Below, one piece after another: positions 1-4,888 of a stretch of 7,336 nt of DNA; position 1 is the first letter of the stretch, and every line of letters begins with the position of its first letter. The DNA comes from B8-G4 sp033720735 (GTDB lineage: Bacteria; Bacteroidota; Bacteroidia; Chitinophagales; Saprospiraceae), in contig JAWWBX010000221.1 of assembly GCA_033720735.1 (NCBI GenBank), forward strand, positions 1 through 7,336, given 5' to 3'. Made by a program: the position numbers and the translations under genes. The notes under the pieces were generated by a model that saw only the letters and a program-made list of their open reading frames with translations, was not told the origin of the DNA and did not search any database.

Positions 1-404
1 ATGTGCATATCGACTATTCCTCACCAGGCGTACGGGGCCGGGTCATCTGGGGAGGCCTGGTGGCCTATGATCAGATCTGGGTAGCCGGAGCGCACAACGC
101 CACCTGGGTCGAGTTTTACAACGACGTAAAAGTCAATGGCAACGACGTGTCAAAGGGGAAGTACGCCCTCTTCCTGATCCCTGGCCGGGAGGAATGGACG
201 GTGGTACTCAATCAGAATTATGATCAGCACCTGACGGACGATTACGACGCGTCATTGGACGTATTGCGGTTTACGGTCCAACCTGATTTGGTAGAGGAGG
301 TGCAGGAATCTCTGACCTGGAAGGTCGAGCCCGGTGAGGGGAATCGGGGGCACATCACCTTTGCCTGGGAGAAGGTGCGCCTGAAATTTCCCATCGTCGC
401 CTGA
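1..404 (+). CDS. DUF2911 domain protein, C-terminal part (5' end outside window)
   Basis: The reading frame is open from the left edge and stops at TGA 402-404. The first full codon is GTG at 3-5, which I read as an internal valine, because the protein already begins inside the domain. The 133 visible residues match the DUF2911 pattern: a YSSPGVRGRVIWGGLV segment (family form: Y-S-x-P-x-x-K/R-G-R-x-I-F/W-G-x-L-V), then an IWVAGAHNAT segment, a DVKVNGNDVSKGKYALFLIPG segment split around the conserved glycines, and EEWTVVLN. The C-terminal strand FAWEKVRLKFPI also fits. Family members are usually small exported proteins with an N-terminal signal peptide. Their function is unknown, so none is assigned here. 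The protein ends right after the domain and carries no T9SS sorting tail. The next gene follows on the same strand after 69 bases, so a shared transcript is possible but not shown. Confidence 0.85.
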   Translation, partial: VHIDYSSPGVRGRVIWGGLVAYDQIWVAGAHNATWVEFYNDVKVNGNDVSKGKYALFLIPGREEWTVVLNQNYDQHLTDDYDASLDVLRFTVQPDLVEEVQESLTWKVEPGEGNRGHITFAWEKVRLKFPIVA

Positions 405-429
405 TCCGCGTCAAACGGACGTCTTCCGA

Positions 430-463
430 TTTGGATGTGCATCGCCGTAAAGTCATACCTTTA
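430..463 (+). promoter_or_regulatory. Possible Bacteroidota-type promoter ahead of the small gene
   Basis: TTTG at 430-433 and TACCTTTA at 456-463 resemble the phylum's -33 (TTTG) and -7 (TAnnTTTG) boxes. The second box differs at the last base. The spacer is 22 bases, at the long end of what is usual. If it is used, transcription would start only a few bases before the ATG at 474, giving a nearly leaderless mRNA. The consensus is short and easily met by chance, so this is weak. Confidence 0.2.
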
Positions 464-464
464 C
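447..464 (+). repeat. Small inverted repeat just before the ribosome binding site
   Basis: GTAAAG at 447-452 is the exact reverse complement of CTTTAC at 459-464, with a six-base loop. It overlaps the candidate -7 box and directly abuts AGGAAGG at 465-471. The stem is short and AT-rich. It could be an operator half-site pair, a weak hairpin or chance. Confidence 0.3.
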
Positions 465-473
465 AGGAAGGTC

Positions 474-707
474 ATGAAAAACCGCCAGCGCATCACCGGA
501 ACCGTTACTTACCAGGACCTTGGTATGGGTTTCTGGGGCATCATTGATGCCAAGGGTGAGCGGTGGCGTCCCTTGCACATGCCCGAGCAATTGCGCGTAG
601 ACGGGGCGAAAGTCCGCTGTACCATTCACGTGCTGGATGATGATGTCTCCACGCAGATGTGGGGCCGGGCGGTGAAGATCATCTCGTTTCAAACGCCCAT
701 GCCCTGA
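474..707 (+). CDS. Small single-domain protein of unknown function (77 aa)
   Basis: I chose the ATG at 474 because AGGAAGG (465-471) lies just upstream and the protein then starts with a typical short basic stretch (MKNRQR). An in-frame ATG at 435 would add 13 residues (90 aa in total), but these do not look conserved. The protein has no signal peptide, membrane segment or cysteine motif, so it is probably cytoplasmic. Its pattern is ITGTVTYQDLGMGFWGI, then a turn with charged residues, a MPEQL segment and VRCTIHVLDDDVSTQMWGRAVKI. This resembles a widespread family of about 70-80-residue, all-beta, OB-like proteins that share 'GxVxxxDxxxGFWGI' and a C-terminal 'MWG' strand. I cannot name a function. 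The stop TGA (705-707) overlaps the next gene's ATG (707-709), which strongly suggests translational coupling with the secreted dehydrogenase. Confidence 0.7.
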   Translation: MKNRQRITGTVTYQDLGMGFWGIIDAKGERWRPLHMPEQLRVDGAKVRCTIHVLDDDVSTQMWGRAVKIISFQTPMP

Positions 708-778
708 TGCACGCTGGTCTCCAGAGGTGCATCCTTGTTCTGACCCTTGTCATGGCCTTTTTCCCGGTGGTCAGTGCA
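707..778 (+). other. Signal peptide (Sec) of the sugar dehydrogenase-like protein
   Basis: Residues 1-24 have a short N-region with Arg7, a hydrophobic core (ILVLTLVMAFF) and a VSA-Q cleavage site after Ala24. Sec export to the periplasm is the required first step for T9SS cargo, which agrees with the C-terminal sorting domain of the same protein. Confidence 0.85.
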
Positions 779-3394
779 CAAGTGACACTCCCGGACGGTT
801 TTCACAGAACGCTCGTGGCTGATCGACTCGATCCGACTGCGATGACACAAGCGCCCGACGGTCGTTTGTTTCTCACCATGAAGCATGGCAAGGTGCTGAT
901 CGTGCGCGATGACCAGTTGCTGCCCGATCCCTTTGTGACCGTCCAGGTCGATAACAATAATGAGCGCGGTCTGGGCGGGATCGCTCTCCATCCGCAGTTT
1001 GAACAAACCCATTGGGTGTATCTCTTTTACACCGTACCGGGTGCCAACATCAACAGGTTGAGCCGGTTTACGGCCAATGGTGATGTAGCCATCCCGGGGT
1101 CGGAGGAGATCCTCTTCGAGACAGATGAACTGCGGGCGGCGATCCACAACGGCGGTGCGATGCAATTTGGTGCTGACGGCAAACTGTATCTGAGCACAGG
1201 TGAGGGGAGCGAACCCCGCAATGCCGAAAGTCTCAGTTCAGTGCTGGGCAAGATCCTGCGGCTCAATGATGACGGGACCATTCCTGAAGACAATCCATTT
1301 TATGACGAGTTGAGTGGCAAGCACCGCGCGATCTGGGCCTATGGCTTGCGCAATGCCTATTCAATGGGCTATGATCCCGTGACTGACAGGCTCTATGCCA
1401 ATGATGTGGGGGGCGGAGACTGGGAAGAGATCAATTTGATCGAACGCGGCGCATTCTACGGGTGGGACCGTCTTGAAGGTGTCAGCAACGGGCACAATCT
1501 GCCAGCGAATTACCGTGATCCTGTGTACGCCTATGACCACAGTGAAGGTTGCGCCATCGTAGGGGCCACGGTTTATCGTCCGGAGACCCTGGCGTTTCCT
1601 GCGCAGTATCACGGAAAGTATTTCTATGCAGACTACTGTGCGGGTGCGATCCGGGTTCTCGACCTCAACACCTACCAGCCTCAGGAGACCTTCATGACCG
1701 GCGGGCAGCGGATTGTAGCAATGCTCACCAGTCATGACGGCGGACTCTATTATCTGGAGCGCCGCGGGATCAGTGACGGGTCGCCCCAGGACAACACGGG
1801 GACAGATGAAGGGATGCTCTGGAAGGTGACCTACGGAGGGTCGGGTGCTCCGCAGATTGCGATCCATCCCGAGCCACGGCTGGTGCCGGTGGGAGAGCCG
1901 GCGGCATTTTACGTGGAGGCAAGTGGCAGTGCGCCGCTGACCTACCAATGGTATCGTGACGGACAACCAGTCGCAGGTGCGTTGGAGCAATCGTTTGCGA
2001 TCCCTGCAACGTCGCTGAGCGACAGCGGGTCGGTCATGCAGTGCCTGGTGACGAATGCCCAAGGTCAGGTGTGGAGTGACAGCGCCTTGCTGTCCGTTAC
2101 CAACAACCACAGGCCCGAGATCCAGTTTGTATCGCCCGATCCGGAGTTCATATATCGTGCGGGAGACACGATTGCTTTTGCGGCGGTCGTGCAAGACCCT
2201 GAAGAAGGCGTACTTCCGGCCGATCAGATCAGCTGGTGGGTTCAGTTTCACCACAACACGCACACCCATCCGGTCGCCGGGGAGCAACCGGGCCCACCGC
2301 AAGGCACGTTTGTGGTCCCCCGCATCGGCGAGATCGACACGGATGTATGGTACCGTGTCTACGTCCGTGCCCGCGACAAGCAAGGCCTGACCCACACGGC
2401 GTTTGCCGAGGTGTTTCCGCAGATGACTTCTTACATCGTTGATTCGGAGCCGGCCGGTCTGGAAATGCTGGTAGACGGAAAGGTCAGGCGCACGCCATTC
2501 GAAGTGTTCAGTGTGGCCGGCATCCAGCGCACGGTCGTTGCTCCTGTCAATCAGGTGATGGGTGATCGCATTTATTTTTTCGACGGATGGCAGCAAGGCG
2601 TCGAAGATCCGGCACTGGTCTTTCATGCCCCCGAAGCAGCCGAGACCTTTGTAGCACAATATCGCAGCAGGCCGCTTGGGACCGGCACCGGGCTTTCTGC
2701 CACCTACTTCCCGGATGTCACTTTCTCACATCCTGATTCAACACATCGGATCGACACCACCATTGACTTCAACTTCTTTTTTGATGCACCCTTTGCCGGC
2801 CTGCCTGAAGATATGTTCAGTATCCGCTGGCGGGGGTTCCTGCTGCCTTATGAAACAGGCAATCACACGTTTACCGGAATTGTCAATGACGGGTTACGGA
2901 TGTGGATCGACGGTGAGCAGGTGTTTGAACTCTGGGAGCCGACAGCAACCGCCCGGCTGGTCGGTGGCACCACCTGGCTCGAAGGGGGTCGTCTGTATCC
3001 GGTCACGATTGAATATTACGAGTACACCTGGGGTGCCAATGTGCAGCTCTGGTGGTCCGGCGATACGTTCGAGCAGGAGATCGTTCCGCGCTCCCAGCTT
3101 TTTCCTGCCGATTATGTCGGTACGCGCGACGAACTTGCGGTAGCGATCAATCCAAACCCTGTTGCCGCTCAGCGCCTTGACGTGACGGTGACGACACTCA
3201 TCGCGGACGAGATGACCTATCGCATCTTTCAGCCAGGAGGCCAGCGGGTACTGGAAGGTGCACAACAGCTGGTGATTGGTAACAACCAGCTTCAGATCCC
3301 GATCGGAGGGTTACCCCCCGGTATCTATCTCTTTGAGGCGTCATTTAATGCGCGCGACGTACGGGTCGTCAGGCGGTTTGTGGTCGGCCTGTAA
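707..3394 (+). CDS. Secreted PQQ-dependent sugar dehydrogenase-like protein with Ig, PA14 and T9SS sorting domains
   Basis: The product has 895 residues from the ATG at 707; an earlier ATG at 659 would put 16 unlikely residues before the signal peptide. A signal peptide covers residues 1-24. A glucose/sorbosone dehydrogenase beta-propeller follows (about 28-376): ERGLGGIALHP (E86), IHNGG with His147 matching the catalytic His of soluble glucose dehydrogenase, YGLRN (Arg215), and Cys282/Cys311, likely a disulfide. Next come an Ig-like domain (about 382-465, one unpaired Cys446), a domain with the FHHNTHTHP cluster (about 470-580), a PEGA-like part (about 583-655), a PA14 domain (about 659-803, likely sugar binding) and a type A T9SS sorting domain (about 809-895: NPNPV, LPPGIYLFEA, RRFVV). 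It is inferred to oxidise a sugar or other alcohol with PQQ at the cell surface; the substrate is unknown. There is no CxxCH haem motif, so electrons must go to a separate acceptor. Some propeller proteins of this family may not be catalytic. Confidence 0.92.
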   Translation: MHAGLQRCILVLTLVMAFFPVVSAQVTLPDGFHRTLVADRLDPTAMTQAPDGRLFLTMKHGKVLIVRDDQLLPDPFVTVQVDNNNERGLGGIALHPQFEQTHWVYLFYTVPGANINRLSRFTANGDVAIPGSEEILFETDELRAAIHNGGAMQFGADGKLYLSTGEGSEPRNAESLSSVLGKILRLNDDGTIPEDNPFYDELSGKHRAIWAYGLRNAYSMGYDPVTDRLYANDVGGGDWEEINLIERGAFYGWDRLEGVSNGHNLPANYRDPVYAYDHSEGCAIVGATVYRPETLAFPAQYHGKYFYADYCAGAIRVLDLNTYQPQETFMTGGQRIVAMLTSHDGGLYYLERRGISDGSPQDNTGTDEGMLWKVTYGGSGAPQIAIHPEPRLVPVGEPAAFYVEASGSAPLTYQWYRDGQPVAGALEQSFAIPATSLSDSGSVMQCLVTNAQGQVWSDSALLSVTNNHRPEIQFVSPDPEFIYRAGDTIAFAAVVQDPEEGVLPADQISWWVQFHHNTHTHPVAGEQPGPPQGTFVVPRIGEIDTDVWYRVYVRARDKQGLTHTAFAEVFPQMTSYIVDSEPAGLEMLVDGKVRRTPFEVFSVAGIQRTVVAPVNQVMGDRIYFFDGWQQGVEDPALVFHAPEAAETFVAQYRSRPLGTGTGLSATYFPDVTFSHPDSTHRIDTTIDFNFFFDAPFAGLPEDMFSIRWRGFLLPYETGNHTFTGIVNDGLRMWIDGEQVFELWEPTATARLVGGTTWLEGGRLYPVTIEYYEYTWGANVQLWWSGDTFEQEIVPRSQLFPADYVGTRDELAVAINPNPVAAQRLDVTVTTLIADEMTYRIFQPGGQRVLEGAQQLVIGNNQLQIPIGGLPPGIYLFEASFNARDVRVVRRFVVGL

Positions 3395-3396
3395 GG

Positions 3397-4875
3397 TCAG
3401 CCGTCGCCGCGACCGCGAGCCATCCATCCCGGGCTCACGTGCCGGTGCAATTTGACCGTTTTTTCGTGCTGGTGCTGGAGCATGGCCGCGATCTGTGCTG
3501 CGACCCGCGCCTCATGATCATCTGGTCGCAAAGCACCCACGGTAAAGTGATCACGAACGAAGTGCGTGTCAAACTGACCTGAACGAAAGGGTTTGGAGCA
3601 CATCACAAACCGGCCAAAAGGGAGTGTGGTCTGTACTCCTTGTACATGGAACTGATCAATGGCCTCGATCATCCGGCTGATTGCGTCCGATCGGTCCGCG
3701 CCGAAGACAATCAGCTTGGCCAGAAGCGGGTCGTAGTGCAGTGGAACTTCCATGCCTTCACGATATCCGTTGTCTACACGAATGTCTGGTCCTTCAGGGA
3801 CCTGAAACCGGATCAGCGTGCCAATAGATGGCAGAAAGTCATCAAAGGGATCCTCCGCGTAAATCCGCAATTCGATCGCATGACCGCGCTGGCTGAGATC
3901 CTCCTGCCCGAAGGCCAATGGCTCCCCCCTTGCCACCCGGATCTGTTGTTCGACCAGGTCGATGCCGGTAGTCAGTTCGGTGACCGGATGCTCCACTTGC
4001 AGCCGGGTGTTCATTTCCAGGAAGTAAAAATTCAGCGCCTCGTCAACGATAAATTCGACCGTGCCGGCTCCGGTGTAGCCACATGCCTGCGCGACCCGAA
4101 CGGCTGCTGCTCCGATTGCCTGGCGCATCGCGGCATGCACAACTGGTGAGGGGGCCTCTTCAACGACCTTCTGATGTCGACGCTGGACGCTGCACTCGCG
4201 TTCAAACAGATGCACACAGTGGCCATGCTGGTCGGCCAGGATCTGGACTTCAATATGCCGGGGAGAACCGATGTATTTCTCCACAAAGACCGCATCGTCG
4301 CCAAAAGCATTCATCGCTTCGCTGCGTGCGCGTTCGAGCTGAGCGGTAAACTCGCCGGGCTGGTTGACAATACGCATGCCTTTGCCACCGCCCCCGGCAC
4401 TCGCCTTGACCAGCACCGGAAACCCGAGGTTGCGGGCGATATCGAGTGCTTCTTCAGGGTCTGTCAGTGCCGTATCAGTACCTGGGACCATCGGAATGTC
4501 ATATCCGCGCACAGCATCCTTGGCAGCCAGTTTGCTCCCCATGATCTCAATAGCCTCCGGCGGCGGCCCGATAAAGGTGAGGCCGGCCTCGGCGACCGCG
4601 CGGGCAAAGTTGGCGTTCTCACTGAGGAAGCCATATCCGGGATGGATGGCGTCGGCACCGGTAGTGCGCGCAGCGGCGAGGATCTTTTCAATATTGAGGT
4701 AGGATGCTGCCGGCGCCGGATCACCGAGGCAAACGGATTCATCTGCGAGCAGGACGTGTGGTGCGGAACGGTCAACATCCGAGTATACCGCAACGCTGCG
4801 TAATCCCATTCTGCGGACCGATTGAATAACGCGGACAGCAATCTCTCCGCGGTTGGCTACCAGAATTTTTTGCAT
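3397..4875 (-). CDS. accC: Biotin carboxylase subunit of an acyl-CoA carboxylase
   Basis: This complete 492-residue protein catalyses ATP- and bicarbonate-dependent carboxylation of biotin on a carrier protein, the first half-reaction of acetyl-, propionyl- or similar acyl-CoA carboxylases. It has the N-terminal MQKILVANRGEIAVR motif and HPGYGFLSEN (78-87). The ATP-grasp core has Lys115, Lys157, glycine loop AGGGGKGM (160-167), VEKYI (198-202), His207 and HQK (234-236). EMNTRLQVEHPVTE (287-300) and Arg337 complete the active site. The biotin-carboxylase C-terminal domain follows to about 445. It is longer than E. coli AccC (449 aa): the last 45 or so residues form a tail ending in PGWMARGR, as in stand-alone subunits of Bacteroidota acyl-CoA carboxylases. 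It has no biotinyl (MKM) or carboxyltransferase domain; these partners are not in the window. The acyl-CoA substrate cannot be decided from this subunit. The ATG lies 13 bases after the upstream gene's stop, with a modest AGGGA at 4879-4883. Confidence 0.95.
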   Translation of the reverse strand: MQKILVANRGEIAVRVIQSVRRMGLRSVAVYSDVDRSAPHVLLADESVCLGDPAPAASYLNIEKILAAARTTGADAIHPGYGFLSENANFARAVAEAGLTFIGPPPEAIEIMGSKLAAKDAVRGYDIPMVPGTDTALTDPEEALDIARNLGFPVLVKASAGGGGKGMRIVNQPGEFTAQLERARSEAMNAFGDDAVFVEKYIGSPRHIEVQILADQHGHCVHLFERECSVQRRHQKVVEEAPSPVVHAAMRQAIGAAAVRVAQACGYTGAGTVEFIVDEALNFYFLEMNTRLQVEHPVTELTTGIDLVEQQIRVARGEPLAFGQEDLSQRGHAIELRIYAEDPFDDFLPSIGTLIRFQVPEGPDIRVDNGYREGMEVPLHYDPLLAKLIVFGADRSDAISRMIEAIDQFHVQGVQTTLPFGRFVMCSKPFRSGQFDTHFVRDHFTVGALRPDDHEARVAAQIAAMLQHQHEKTVKLHRHVSPGWMARGRGDG

Positions 4876-4888
4876 ATGTCCCTGTGTC

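Noticed and set aside
435..473. ATG at 435 as the start of the small gene
   Set aside because: No ribosome binding site is evident before it, and the 13 added residues look unrelated to the domain. The ATG at 474 has AGGAAGG just upstream.
659..706. ATG at 659 as the start of the dehydrogenase gene
   Set aside because: It would put 16 mostly polar residues before the signal peptide and create a 49-base overlap with the small gene. The ATG at 707 gives a normal signal peptide and a one-base stop/start overlap.
1361..2659. Long open frame (432 codons) on the minus strand inside the dehydrogenase gene
   Set aside because: It is fully antisense to a well-supported coding region. Its translation is rich in Arg, His and Pro, shows no recognisable domain, and fits a shadow of GC-rich coding DNA.
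3397..3414. RGD-like motif at the C-terminus of the biotin carboxylase as a cell-adhesion signal
   Set aside because: The enzyme is cytoplasmic and the tripeptide sits in a low-complexity Gly/Arg end, so it is almost certainly chance.
4174..4803. 209-codon plus-strand frame opposite accC
   Set aside because: It is antisense to highly conserved biotin carboxylase motifs, has no recognisable domain and no convincing ribosome binding site. It is a shadow frame.
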